A stretch of 64,000 nt of DNA from Limanda limanda (taxonomy: Eukaryota > Chordata > Actinopteri > Pleuronectiformes > Pleuronectidae), in contig NC_083655.1 of assembly GCF_963576545.1 (NCBI RefSeq), forward strand, positions 3,301,871 to 3,365,870, written 5' to 3'. Below, in pieces: positions 1 to 13,300 of the stretch. Both the position numbers and the translations under genes were made by a program. Position 1 is the first letter of the stretch. Every line of letters starts with the position of its first letter. The notes below the pieces were generated by a model that was not told where the DNA came from, made no database searches, and worked only from the letters and a program-made list of their open reading frames with translations.

Positions 1-439
1 ACAAACTTGGATATGGTAATTGTAATGAAAGCTGTTTTTTTTGCTTTTCTATATTAAGTTTAAATAAAGGTGAGTCAGCGGTCGAGGTGCGTAAGTGATG
101 CACAGTGGTGTTTTGTTTCCAAAATGTTTTGACAATGGCCAGTGGAATTCAAAACTGTATCTGCAGCCATGTCTGCATCTATAAAAACACTTTTCCTTCC
201 CGAGTGTCGACACATCTGGCGTCGCTGACAGCCTGTCACAGGGTCGGTCCCCTCGGGGCATTTCAATGATTTGCGCTGTCTGGTCATAATCTGACCGGGG
301 ACCCAAAGCACAGACTCACAATCACACTGTGGCGAGGACGAGCAATATCAGTGTGTGTGTGAAACCTTATTTTAACAGCTCTGCGTTCAACCTTCATGCC
401 ACAACAAGAGAGGAGAGTCGACATGAGCCACAGCAAAGT
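1..439. other. non-coding, nothing recognised
   Basis: No reading frame here has coding character. The frames of 75-85 codons on the minus strand are short, overlap one another and match nothing I recognise. I see no repeat boundary or RNA gene. The sequence is ordinary AT-leaning vertebrate intergenic or intronic DNA. Confidence 0.6.
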
Positions 440-862
440 GATTTAGTGAGACCAGGCTGAATGAAGAAGCAAAAGCTGGGTAATAAAATATGCAATGATT
501 ATAAACACGTCCCCACTTATACAAAAATAAAGCCAAAAATGTATCAGACACAGTTGCTGCCATCTTGGCTCGAGAAATAAGTTCCAATGTCCCGTAATAC
601 AAGCGCTCGACCAATCATGAGCCAGTCTGACCTGTAACTCCACCCTGTTTTTATAGCCTCAAATAACTAATTACAACCAAACATATCAGAAAAGGATAAG
701 AAACCATAATCACGTAAATATATCGGACGTGTAATGGGACTATTTAGTTTGATCCATGTCCCATCTGCTAACACGGAGGAGTTGAGTTTTACGATCTATT
801 CTGCAGCTGACCACAAGGAGGCGATATCATGTCTTTCATGTATATATACAGTCTATGATTTG
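440..862 (+). repeat. decayed teleost interspersed repeat
   Basis: The stretch matches from memory a repeat common in percomorph genomes. Its recognisable parts are a 'ttgctgccatcttggctcg' block, a 'tttttatagcctcaaataac' block, a 'taacacggaggag' block, 'ctgcagctgaccacaaggag', and the terminal 'tatatacagtctatg' near 842-857. There is no coding content. I cannot name the family or its class, and both ends are approximate. Confidence 0.5.
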
Positions 863-1417
863 ACTACATCAGGCTGCTTCTGCCACAGCATCTAGTAGAA
901 TCTCTTAATATTATGTCTTAAAAATTGACAGTAATTACTTTTCGATTTGACTGGATAAACATATTGCAGCAGACAGATGTTGCATCAGCTCATTCCAGCT
1001 GCTACAGTTCAATATGAGTCCGACTGATGAGAAACCACTTCTCTACAGAGCAGAGGTTTGTTATGATTGGGTCGATAATTGGAAAAAGCAGGTTTGAAAT
1101 TTGGGCAAAAGTTTCTGGTGCCATTACTTCTGAGAGGTCCAAATATATTTCATTTAAATTGTTAAGCTTTCATTTTGGACTGTGTGGCTGCAGTGAAGTT
1201 CCAGCCTGATCAACTTCTCTCAACTGCAGATGGATAAGATGATCTATAAAGGATGGAAGGACCATGACCAGGAAAAACTTCAAACAAAAATCAGACTCCT
1301 GAGACATAATTCTGATCAGGAAAAGACCAGCTGTCTTGAATCAGATGTTAAACTTCAGGATATTCTACCACACATATTATTTTAAGCAATAATTCACGCT
1401 GAATGTGTCCTGATTCA
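863..1417. other. non-coding, nothing recognised
   Basis: This is AT-rich unique-looking sequence between an old repeat and a hAT element. The only open frame of note (60 codons from 1027) has no coding character. No RNA gene or repeat could be identified. Confidence 0.5.
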
Positions 1418-1425
1418 GAAAATAT
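1418..1425. repeat. left target-site duplication of hAT element
   Basis: The 8-bp sequence gaaaatat is repeated exactly at 2284-2291, on the other side of the element. This marks the insertion site of the 1426-2283 transposon. Confidence 0.88.
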
Positions 1426-2283
1426 TAGTGCTGTCAAACGATTAAAATATTTAATCGCGATTAATCGCATTTATGTCATAGTTAACTCGCGATTAATCGC
1501 AATTGATCGCAAATTTGTATCTATTCTAAATGTCCCTTCATTTATTTTTTTTCCATCATTTTTTTTCGTTTTAATGCTACATGCAACATGGTAAAGTGGA
1601 TTGGCTTGCTTTATGCAAATGTTTTATTTTATTGAAAAACGACATTGCCAAACAGGGCGGTACAAAATAAAATTATGAAGTGCACATTTCAGGTAAACAA
1701 GGACTCAGCCTACAGTGCAGTTAAACCATGGCTTAATATTACATTTTTTTTAAGTTTGCTGTGAACATAGCAGTCAGGCTTCTTATTTCAGAAACAATGA
1801 ACCATAACAGTTAGGGTACCAATAAAAGGTAAGCCTACTACTTCTTTGCTTTCAGCCAGCTACTCAAACAGACAAGCAACAAAATAAGCGTTCTGATGTC
1901 TGAGGGTCAGTGAAGGGGTCTGGGTGGAACATGTGACTGTTTGGACCAATAGGATGGGGTTGTTCGGGCATCGGGGCTCAATGAGGAAGTGAAGTGTTGT
2001 TGATGTGTGCGAGTGACGGAGTGCACACCACCGTGTAGAGGATAATACAAGTTACTAAACCACGAAGAAGTTCCGTGTCCTGTGGAAGCAGGGACGCTAC
2101 AATAGCTTAAAAATATATATTTTAGTTGGCGAAATATTAAAACAAAAAGCGAGAGCAGGTCAGACTGGATCCGAACGCAGATACTGAAGCTGCAGCTCTG
2201 CTTTAACTCGCGTTAAAAAAATTGACGCCGTTAAAATGGGTTTGCGTTAACGCCGTTAATAACGCGTTAAACTGACAGCTCTA
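1426..2283. mobile_element. non-autonomous hAT transposon, complete
   Basis: The 858-bp element starts TAGTGCTGTCAAACG and its right end, read in reverse complement, starts TAGAGCTGTCAGTTT, giving imperfect terminal inverted repeats. It is flanked by a perfect 8-bp direct duplication, gaaaatat, at 1418-1425 and 2284-2291. The 8-bp duplication is diagnostic of hAT elements. Subterminal arrays of ttaatcgcgattaatcgc (left) and gcgttaacgccgttaa (right) are probable transposase-binding repeats. No transposase frame remains, so it would have been moved by an enzyme supplied in trans. The perfect duplication suggests the insertion is not very old. Similar elements are abundant in teleosts. Confidence 0.88.
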
Positions 2284-2291
2284 GAAAATAT
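2284..2291. repeat. right target-site duplication of hAT element
   Basis: This is an exact copy of the 8 bp at 1418-1425. The pair brackets the 1426-2283 element. Confidence 0.88.
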
Positions 2292-4009
2292 CATATTGTA
2301 GTCGTGTTTTATTGGTTATAAAGTCTGACATTTTATTTTCTTGGTTTCACCTTCTCCAGCCGACGCCTCTCAGCTCGGCTGCTCTGCGTTTCTTAGCGTT
2401 TGAACCCAATTGCGTTGTTTTGAAACCCGTCTTCGGCAGGTCGCTCTTATTTCTTGACTTTCACTTTTTCCCTTTTCACCCCCTTTTTGTTTCTGTCAAT
2501 CAATTAGTCAGTCAGTCAGTCACTCTCTCTCCACCTCTGCCTCTCTCCCCCCAAACACACACACACTCCCATCGCTCAGGTACCCTGGGGCCAGCTGTTC
2601 AGTCTGCCTATTCAGCCATGCCTTCGCTCTCCCTGGATCCAAAGGGGGAACTTGATGAATAATGAACAGAGCAGTGAAAGGGGCTGGTAGTGGGGGGGTG
2701 GAGGATGGAGCGCTGGGCAGCGTGGGAGTGAGGGAGAGAGGCCCTTCAGGACCGGGACACGATGGAGAGATGGAGGGAGGGCAACTTGTTGGTGTTCACC
2801 CATCAATTAGGCCGCAGAGGAGACATGCGGAGAATGCAGGGTGATGCGTCAGAGATGGAGGGAGGAGGAGAGGGAGTCGGAGGTCTATAAACCAAAGTGT
2901 GCTTGCTAAGGAGACAGATTAGGCATCGGAGGCGAGCAACAAGATGAGAGTTGGTGGGGGGGGGCGGTGGTGGAGGTGTAGAGGCAGCGGTCTAAAAGAC
3001 GTCAGGGGCTCCTCAGCTCCACTGCCTCCAGCTTCATACATCATCCAGGTCGGGCTCCTGCTGCCGTGCAGAGTCGGGACGCGGCTTCAAAAACAGCTCA
3101 AAGCGAATGTGCTCAGTGTGTTAAAGACAAGAAGTAACGACGCAAAACCAAAACAGAAGAAGACTCCCTGAGATTCACATTTTATAGAATTCATGCCAGA
3201 TGTTAATGCTGGATTTTATTCCTTCTCAGAAATGAGCTACAGGTGAACAATCGGCTTTTACAGAAAAGAAAAAATGATGTCTTGGTTTTATGTCCAACTT
3301 CAAGTTTTCACCCAACTGGAGGAAATCAAATGAACCAATCCACTTCTATTTAATTTAGTACATTTTGGTTTTACGTGCTGCTTAATAATAAGGGTCAACT
3401 AGTGGCTGGTATTATAATGCTGCCTTTTTCAAACCATCACCATATTTTCATGACTAATCGTAACCATACATTTGCCAATACTTTACAACAATATCAGTTC
3501 TGCAAAATCAACTAATTCAATATTTTGTTGGTTGTTGAAGACGATTAGAACAGTGTCAGAGGTTCAGTTTTTATTTGAAATACTCTCTTCTGTCTAGAAT
3601 GAGTTTTCCTGCCACTGTCTCCTCTCCTATTTGTCCCCAGCGCCTTGGAAAGCATCGTTAAATACGGATTAGCAGCGTTAGCCTTGGCTCAGCGAGGTTG
3701 GGCTGATTATTGTGGCAAATGCTGACGGATGAACCTCGGTGAGTCCGGTGGCAAGCTGCCCGCCGGGAGCACCGGGGCATTTCCCTCTGGCCTGAAGTGA
3801 ACAGCCAACTCCACCAGCCATGATGGGAGCAGGAAGAAATTGATAAAGCTCTTAGCCTCACCTGTGTTGGACGTGAACCTCACCGAGCGGCTGTGGCCTC
3901 ATGATCACGTGATGCTGCAGCGCCGCTACTGCTACACCTAGAGAGAGAGAGAGAGGGATAGTAAACAGCCTCTACTATTATCCTGTAATATCATCACATC
4001 ACGGCGGGA
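2292..4009. other. non-coding; pyrimidine and purine tracts
   Basis: A pyrimidine-rich run (about 2440-2580) contains a short GTCA tandem repeat near 2505-2521 and a short CA run near 2557-2567. It is followed by a G/A-rich stretch (about 2660-2960). The open frame at 2312-2662 crosses these low-complexity tracts and is not coding-like. A GA run lies near 3940-3956. Between 3180 and 3930 I see only unique sequence without gene signals. Confidence 0.55.
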
Positions 4010-4258
4010 GTTGGAGCCAACCCCAGCTGACACAGGTCGAGAGGCAGCATCATGGACATGTCACCATCTTATTTTAGGGCTGAGACACGCAGAGACAATT
4101 CAAAGTCTCCAATGAACCGAACCCAGATCTGTGTGGACTGCACAGAGGAGCCAGAGTACCCGGACTAAAACCCACAAAGACACGGAACATCCTGGGCCTC
4201 AGGCGAGCTGGAGGTCAAACCAGAGAACCTCTGTGCCACCGTGCCACTGTGCCACCCC
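4010..4258 (+). repeat. decayed teleost repeat, Rex3/RTE-like tail type
   Basis: This is a diverged copy of the repeat also found at 62215-62520. Shared blocks include 'agtctccaatgaaccgaac' here against 'agtctccaattaacctgac' there, followed in both by 'cagtctgt'-type sequence and a 'ggaggaagccggag'-type block. It ends in the 'ccaccgtgccactgtgccac' motif. The family is very common in teleosts. I recall its complement ending in a GATG-rich tail like Rex3/RTE retroelements, but that assignment is from memory. There is no reading frame. Confidence 0.55.
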
Positions 4259-7200
4259 ATCAGATGGACTGAACACACAGTATTTTGCTACCTGACACAT
4301 TCACAAGCATGGAGTGTCTAAAATTAGCGATCGGACAATTTGAACAATGGTGGCTGGAATGAACCAGTAATCCCAGCGTGTGTTGCTGCTGCTGCAGTCT
4401 GCTCCTGCTGGTTCCACTGTTACCGTGCAGCTCCGTTCACCGTGCACTGTTCTCTAGGCCACTGTGCAAATGTCATTTCTTGCCTGTGGTTAGCAGCACT
4501 TAGGTGATTCACGGGCTGTTCGTCTATATTCAGAACAGAGCGATCCAATTTCCTCAAGCCAACGCGTGTGGCACAGTGGAAACATCCTATACACTGCAGA
4601 GAGATGAACTACTGCACCAATCACATGACAACACAAAATAAAAACACACATAATGAAGTTCACAATGACTTGGGAAAATGTAAACTAGTCGTAGAAAGGT
4701 TGTTATGGTGAAAAATGCATGGATTCCCACTGATGGTTTATTAAAGAATGTTGGAGTGTGAAGCTCTGTTAACACAAATGCTTCTCCCCAACAACAAGCT
4801 GCACAGGGCTCCAAGGGTTCCTCCGGTATCGATCCACCGGGCCATTTCTCTGCATGATGTCCGTTTCCTCGACGGGTTTTTAATGACAGGTCAGTAAATC
4901 ATTTCGCCCGGGGGGGGGGGGCTAATTGCTGAAGAGCCTTTTAACGATACACTGAGATTACAATGTGTTCTGTGGACGAGGTGGAAAGCGGTTTACCAAC
5001 AGGGAGGAGCTATTTGTGGCGTTCCACGTATCCAGTGTGGGTGTTTCCCCCTTTTTATGTTTCCAAACGGCGCCAACTGGTTCTATGGACCCTCCGTATA
5101 TAAGAGACATTTGGCCAATTAATCACCTCTAAGCAGAACTGAGGGATTATGCACTTGACTGAATCTCATTTCAAGCTGCTGGTTCTGGTGGGTGTGTGAC
5201 GGGAACCGGCCGTGGACACAGACAAATGGCGGCGGCATTGGGCTCCGGTGGCGCCGGGGGACTGGTATCAGCTGGGTCGGACTGGGAGTTGGTTTTCCCT
5301 CCCGCAACACATTTAATTTATGTGGCTGATGAGCATCAAGGTTACACCGCGCCCGGCCATTAAAAATCCATACAGCACTCCTCCCTCTGCGGAGACTACT
5401 GTGAGTACTGTTCTCCCCGAGCACTTACCCAGCCAAAACAAATTGCTGCACAGGAATCAAACAAATAGTTGCTTTCGCTGCCGACTCTGAACTCACGTTG
5501 TTCCCTCGTTAGAATGCATCAGGCGTAGAATGCAGAAGAGTACGCAGCCTCTCCAAGGCCGGTGCTGTGTCTCATGCACGATGCCTCACAAAGTCGTTTC
5601 CCTCAGATGTGAACAATGAGTATTTCTGCCATTAACGTTTTCAGAGAAATTCTGTGTGAGCGGGATGGAAGTTTCTGAGAAGTGTATACTGGTTTGAAAT
5701 AGAAAAAACGTCATATTCTCATTAATTATGAAATAACAGGATGTGATTCACAGGCCAAACAGCAGCGGTGCAGGGTGAGGGAGGGGGGATGTCAACACTC
5801 GATCTGTTTCGACACGAGGGGGAAGTTGACATGAAGCTTATTTACACACAATGGAAGTGATGAAACCATGGGAGACGCACAACGTGACTGCAAATCACAC
5901 CTGACGTGACGTTAGCTTTGCAATTGTAAATGTGGCAGTTTAAAAAACCCAGAAAATAATTCCCATGGAGACGGTGTCGAGAGGTTTCATTCTTCATGGG
6001 CAAAGTGCACAAAGGAGCTGATGAAAAACAGGAGCTACAATTACAGAAGTAGGTCAAGACTTTCTTATTCACACCAAAGTAAAGAAAACTCTTGTAAATC
6101 AACTGCTCATTGTTCTGAACTCTGACTGCAACTACTATATTTTATTAATACTTGTTGTGTCTGTTGATTCTGTCCTTAAAATCTACAAATTCCACAAATG
6201 TCCGTCTGTATGTGGAACACACAACTTACAAACCGTTCAATTTATCAACTTCACCCTCAGCATTTGTGTTCTTAGTGGCTCAGGAAAGTGCAGCGTTGAT
6301 ACTGGTGAGATTTGGATGTGCAATATCTTCAATGTTAATAAAATTTAAATAAATGTTGAACATGTGTTCTCATAAACTAGAGCAGGAGACAAGTGGGTCA
6401 CACCACAGGTTAAAATAGCCTCTAGATCATGTTTAGAATTTGGTTTTCATTTCACCGTGTTGTTCAAACACAGAGCTTTTATTTTGAAAAGTTATGAATT
6501 TGGCACTCTGTGGATTTTTATGACAGACTCTGAAACAGCCAAAAGACAAAGCATGAAAAAATAACTGCATTTAAGTCGATATATTCAAACTTATATGTAA
6601 ACCACAAATGTGAAAACAGTGATAAAGCTATAAAATCATGTAGGATGAACTCACTGTTATCAAACTCCACTCTGCAGCATAGACTGTTCATAAAAAGATC
6701 TGCACACAAACAATATGAAGTGACAGTAAACTGAAGAAGTGTTTGAGGACGACTCACTAATGAAGAGGAATAATATAAAGAAGCTCCCGAGCATCAACAC
6801 AACATCACAAACAGAAATGTAAAGGAAAACGGTGAGAAAAGGAGACTAGAAAACAATAAGCGCCACAAATTTAATACAACAATACTCCCCACCGCGTTGT
6901 GGGCTGAAGAATAAACCATTTTGGATTCAAAACAAAAAACTGCCAGTGAACATAATTAATTTCATTCAAAACCGTGCAGCCAAAGACCATTTAGTACGGA
7001 ATAACTATTATTTTCAGGATGAAAAATGCCCAACCCATTTCCCCAGAGTCCAACATGGGGTTTTCAAATAGGTTTGTTTTGTCCGTAACTAAAATGATAA
7101 TCAATATACAAAGACATGTTAGATGAGGGAAATAAAACAATCTTCGCTTTCGAGAAGCTGGAGCAGAAGAATATTTAACAGCTCTGCATTGTAAATGACT

Positions 7201-10139
7201 TCAATGAATAATCAATAAATAAAAAGTCGTAGACAATCTGCAGAAGTCAAAATAAGTGATGCATTATGAGTTATTTATGTACGTCGGTGTGTAAAAGCAT
7301 CAGTACTGAGCAGTGTGCACACATGAGGGGAGGTGAAGGAGAATATTGATGGTTTATAGTGACCTTGAAATTCCCTCTGATGCACAATAAGTCGTGGTCC
7401 AGCATTCCCATCATACCTTGAGGCTTAGCCAAGGGGTCAAAGGTCTCTCTGTGGGATTCTCAGAAACACTATGACAACCTTGATGAGGTCGTCTTTGAGC
7501 AGCAAGAGAACAACACACACTCCTGGAATGCTGCTGTTTTTCTCTGTCCTCCTTTCCATTCTTCACCTCCAGGACGAACAGAGGGATGATTTCCACATGT
7601 TGCTAAGCTCCAATCATCGGAGGCCTGGTAAAGAACTGACACTGAAGACACTGTTATTTTCATCTGCAATTAGGGGCTGTCCCTTCTCCTTGTCTGCACG
7701 CCGAGTGAGGTGGGATCATTAACAAACTGCAGGGACGGGACATGAGATCTATGGTTACAGTTGTGTCTTTTCATTATTTCTGCACGACAGATCCGGGGAA
7801 ATAAAATGGCTTTTCAATGACATGTCAGACAATCGTGTTCCTCCAACCTAACGGCCTGGGCTCCATTCAGGGGTCGTCCCTAAACTGTTCCCACAGAGAA
7901 ACTGTTTACCCACCTTAAGAGAGAAGTTTACTGGGTAACACTGAACCCTGAGCTGAGCTCCGACAAACACACTTTGAATAAAGTGGATTAAGACACTGTT
8001 CTTACCGGGGGCAAATCTGACTAACGCGTTTGTGACTGAATGGGAGTAAATCCCTGCGACCAGGTTCCAAATGTCCTGCAGTGGAAGGATTTGTAAAGAC
8101 TCAAGAGAAATAGAGGACAGAAAGTTCTGGATATGGCAAATTAAATATTTAGTTGAAATGTTCAGGTGTCCTCCTTTTGTTTCGGTGTCCACATACCAGA
8201 CATTTTTAGCTACCAGTTCACGAATTTGTCGTACTTATGTCACCATGTTGGAAGTTATAATCTAAAAGCATCAAATCTGCACAATAAGTCCTTTTTATAC
8301 ATAACTACACGAGAATTTTGAAATTCAGGACTTTTATTTACAAGTTATGTTACCGAGGGAAAGACGGACATGTACTTCACAATTTGAGCTGATTTTAGAG
8401 TTGCATCAAAGTTCATCTTGGTCATGTATTGTGTGTCGTGTACAGGGCCTCAGGGGACTCGATGCATTAACATGGACAGAAGACATGGAGGCCAGGTTGG
8501 TCGTGCTGCAGCATCAGCATTTCTGCCTGTTCGATATTTCCTCCTCCTCGTCCTGTCACGACCGACGGACCAGAGAGAAATGTCGTCCACACACAGAATG
8601 GAACTTTTGGTGAAGACAGCATTGTGAAAGCAAAGCTCATATTCCGAGGGCTTTCAGAGTTTGAACACATAAATCTTTGACTTTCCTTCTCAGACGATTT
8701 ACCTGTTCAGCCTGGAATTTAAGCCAAACATTTCTAAAAATCGCTCAGCGCACGTCCATCCTCAAGGGTCTGAATACATCACACACCTCACAAGGGGAGA
8801 ATCTGATTTCTATTGACTTTTAAAACTATGTATGTTCGGCCTTGGTGTTGTTTTTCACTTTCTTTCTCACGAATGAAAGGTCACATTGTTGTTTGAGTAA
8901 AAAAAAACCTTTGCCATTGATTTGTGGGCGAAAAATACCTGTTTCCCAGTCACACTTTCAGTCTGACAAGACGGAAACGTAGCTGTGAATGAATTATTTA
9001 ACGTTTCATGGTGTGATATACACCATTAGACAGCTACTGTGGTGTGAAGCATGTTTGGTTGACATTGCAGGTGCACGACTTGGCTTCCTCTCAGCCGTGC
9101 CTACATGAATAATGGTACATTTGCAGGCAGATAATAAAATTATAACGGTATGTCACAAACTATACATGTTTAGCAGGTTAATGTTGGAAACTCTTCACCG
9201 CGCTGTGTGCTTCAGCCTCTGGCAGCGCCCGGAGGATCTTTGTCCTCCCATGCATAAGGATCTCATTTACAGATCCGTTGTAACCAATCAGGATTCTCAA
9301 ATAGTTTGTTTCACGCAGAGACCGAACGAGCGGAAACACGACACCGACTTTCACAAGAATGAAGCAAATTCTGGGAAGTTTGAGATTAATTTAGAGGCTT
9401 ACTTGTAGAAAATTATCAAAATACTGCATCATCATAGAATTATCACACAATCAATTTACTGACACACGAGTTTGATCGACTGGATTTGCAACTTTGATGC
9501 CGTCACTGAGCTTTTCCCCGTTTTATTATCTGTTTTCTCTTTTATTAATGACTCTTCATTCTGTTTTTATTGTGTCTTTGTTATTCTATCAATCTGCTGA
9601 AAGCCCTGTTGTATAAACCAAGGTTATACAAGACAAAAACCCATAATGCAACAGTGACATTATTGAAATGATATATACAACACTGATAAAAGACATCAAT
9701 AACCCAAACAATGAGATTACAAATGACTAAAAACTGATTCAACATAAACCTCCCACACAGTCAATGCCATTTCAACTCCACCCTGATATACTGCAGTGAG
9801 GTAACACTACCTGCAGGTTTGCCATCAGGAGACAACACAACGAATACACAAAGAACAGGAAACTTCTCATGTACAAATGTAACCTGCTAACTAACTGCAA
9901 AGACCCCCCACTGTCTGTCACCAAGACAACAATAAACTGGGGATTTGCGCTATAATGAGACTTGCATAAATCCAACATGAGTGTTTGTGGTCACGTGACA
10001 GACTGAACCACAGTCTCACAGTGTGACAGCCACTGAACATGCAGTGGATGAGCCCGACAGCTCGGCCCCGGGATGTTCACACGTGTTACAAATCACTCAA
10101 TCGATGCTGTTAACGCTACAGGAGAGAGCTGCTGGTTTT
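4259..10139. other. long non-coding stretch without genes
   Basis: Nearly 6 kb with no convincing exon. It contains a 12-base G run at 4910-4921, a TATA-like sequence gtatataaga near 5096 with no gene behind it, and many short open frames of 60-114 codons without domain or codon signature. The longest, 7848-8192 on the minus strand, is not recognisable. No RNA gene, array or complete transposon was seen. AT-rich pieces near 6100-7250 and 9420-9780 may be old repeat debris that I cannot classify. Confidence 0.55.
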
Positions 10140-10335
10140 CTTCGAAGCTTTATTTGTCATGTGCACAACAATTACATAGAGTAGTTACTGGCAATTCAAT
10201 TCTTGGTTCACAGGCTTTCTCTAACCATGCTCAGAACTATTTAGAAAGAACAACATTTTAAAACTAGAAATGTATGAAAAAAAAAGATATTTCACGCCAT
10301 ATTCTATGTATTAAAAAAATATGGAATATAAATAA
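10140..10335 (+). repeat. possible old interspersed repeat
   Basis: It starts with 'agctttatttgtcatgtgca' and contains 'acaattacatagagtagtta' and 'ggcaattcaattcttggttc'. This resembles a widespread teleost repeat that opens with 'tttattgtcat...gcacaa' and continues '...caatgaaattctt'. A similar opening occurs at about 17335. An AT-rich tail follows (about 10265-10345). Class and limits are uncertain. Confidence 0.35.
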
Positions 10336-13300
10336 AAAGTATTTGTTTCACAGTGCAGTACAATTGATTGCGTTGTGCTCTTAAAGGTCAAGAAGGTGCA
10401 GAAGGTGGAGCTCCGCTAAACCCCCTTCATCTCAAATAAGTCTAGAGGTTTTTTTTCATTTTTAGGTCAGTCACCTTCAGAAAAGCTCTCCAGAACTTCC
10501 CTGAGCTGCTGGAGGACTGTTGACACGCTGCAGTAGTTATCGGAGCAATGATGGAACTGGACGAACTGGCTGTTTGTGCAAAGGACTCGGTCCCGTTCCT
10601 TGGAAGTCACAGTTCCAACAAAAGGCACAAACCCCATCTGGCCTCTGAGAGGATCCACTTCACTCCAGTAAATAAATCCATCTTAAAAATCAAGTGTTTT
10701 GTCATCGCATCCAGCGTCAACATAGACATAAAACAGCTGCCTGAATTAAAATACTATTAATAATAGTGTGCTTGTTTATTATTATTGCCATTCCATGGCT
10801 GCTAGTGACTCACTTTGCCCGTTGAATCATTGATGTGATCAATACTGGGTCTGAGCAATGCATCCGCGGAGGAAATCCAAGTCGGGTTTATAATACGACG
10901 GCAGGCGCAGCGACCACAAGGCTCTGAATCATCGGTAATAACAGCCGGATGAGAGACTGCCTGGCGTATGATGGTTAGCATCTGATGCATTAAGAAGGTA
11001 GAAGTTAGGGCTTGGGTCAACAGCCTCGAGGGAGAGCGGGGGTGTATCCGTGACTGCGTGACTCCTCAATGTCGAAATGCACATGCCTGAGAGGTAACCC
11101 CCCCCTTGCATATCTACTGCATGTGTCACGGCTCACTCTGGAGGATGCTGCCTTCGTTAGACAGTAACCACGATCAGAAGAAGACCTAACGAGCAATCAA
11201 CACACGCTTTGGCTCATGAGCTTGAGAGGACAGTCAAACTGAAATCACCCATCGGGATCCTGTCGTAAATTTCCCGCCCAGTTGAAGAGATGAAGGTGAC
11301 AGATTTACTGACTGACAATTACTTTTACGGGGCTGAGCCAAGGATGCACAGTGAACCAGTGGAGATGGAGTTATTCATCAGCTGAACACCGGTGCTGCTG
11401 TGGCTCCGGCACACAGACAAATAACATGTGACGTAAACGTACACAATAAAAAGTAAGCGCAGCTCAGACGCTCGTTATTCATCTTTTACAGCTTCACGCA
11501 GAGAAAGACTCATCTGAGAATGAAGGAGCCAACTTTGTTTAGGCTTCTCTATCCGTGTGGAAACACTGTGCAGTTTTAGAAATGTGAAATTCCAACTATG
11601 GACCAACCCGGCTGCTCATACACGTGTGAACCAGACAGGCTATTGTCCCGGCCTCCCTGTTTTCTTACCACAGTTCCTGATTCTCTAAGTGAGTTTGGGG
11701 AAATCAACTTGTAAGTGTGCTTTAGCTGTACCAGAGCCGAAAGAATGAATGAATCACAACGAACCCGACATTGGGTCCATCTTAGAAACTGGGTCAAGAC
11801 GCAAACCCAGTTTAATTTGTCTGCACAGATGAGACAGTCTGGTTTTCACAGGATTTGTCCTATTCACTTTAGCAGCTTGTCGTGCTCTTAACATTACATC
11901 TTTAGCTTTTTTGAGCAGATGCACTTACTGCACCTCAGCTACCTGCCTGGCGAGGTTGAACAGAGAAGGATCCAACTTTGAATGGGACTCAGCCACTGGG
12001 TTATACTCCTGTTGCTTTCCACCTCATCCTTTATCCCTTATATCTGCTTCTCAATCACACTTGTTTCAAACACACACACGGTTGCTCAGCACAAACAAAA
12101 AGACCCAAAGGTATTCAGTGTCCACCGTATTTTATGATTGACCATGCATGCAAGGGCGCAGGGCAGATAGAGCAAGACCCTTAAATGTGTTTACACATCA
12201 GTTAGCCGCTCAGCAGGGAGAAAAGGAGGTTCTTCAGGGACACACATGAGAAAAAGGTGCAGTAATATTTATAGATGGACTTTGTGGAAAGTCACGGGTC
12301 AAAAGGTTTCCACTCTCCAGCAGACAGTGTTTGCCACGGGCTTCTTCTGCTGTTCAGCTTCACCGGACTACAATTTTTTCCCCTTAACCTCGCTTGATAG
12401 AAATATGAGATTGGGGAATTAGATGTTATATTGCGCCTGTATACACTGGGAACCTGGTTTATTGCTGTGAAATGCAGAAATGTAGTGATTTCAAGTACAT
12501 TTCTGCACAGTATAACACCAAACAGCTTAGTCAAATCTTATATACTTTCTTTAAGGTGGTGGAAATTGCAGCTTGGTACTTTGAAGAAGATAACCCACAG
12601 CGAAATAAGCACTCTGAGGCTTTTAGCATGAAGGTAACATTTAGTGACAGGTGGAATTGCAATCTCTTCTCAGAATTGCAGGGACCCATGTGGAGATTGT
12701 AACATTCAAGGGAGCAATTAGAATAATGTCCTTTATGCCGCTGAAGTCCCAGTCAGCTTCAGCTCGTGTCCTGCACTCAGCAACAGAACTATATGAACGA
12801 TAAAAGACCTCAGATTAATTTTCAATATCCTTTACCCTCTCAGATGGTTAAACAGAGTTGGTTTGGAGGCGTCGCTGGGACGGAGCATTTGATAAAACAC
12901 AAAGTGACAAGCGTGTTTTTCTGTAGCAACAACACCTAAATGTCTGACATTCGAAGCCGCTGAGTGGAAACCAACAATGTCAGATGTCATTCAGGTAAAG
13001 AGGAGGCATTATACAAACACCTGTGACACTCAAATTGTCTCAGACTCTGAGACCAGAGGGACGCAGGTGGGGACTGGTGACAAAATGAAAACACAGAATA
13101 TCAGGAAACAGAGAAAATCCCTCAATACTCTCAGCAGTCAAAGAAACAGTAAACAAAGCAACACCTGGAAACATTATTGTCTTTCTTTGTAATGTCGAAA
13201 ACCAATATTTTTGGGGCTAACCTAACTTTTGTATAAATATAGTTTTAAACATTCTAATCAATGTTTATGAGAGGCTCCACTTTTAAACTTCCTTAATAAG

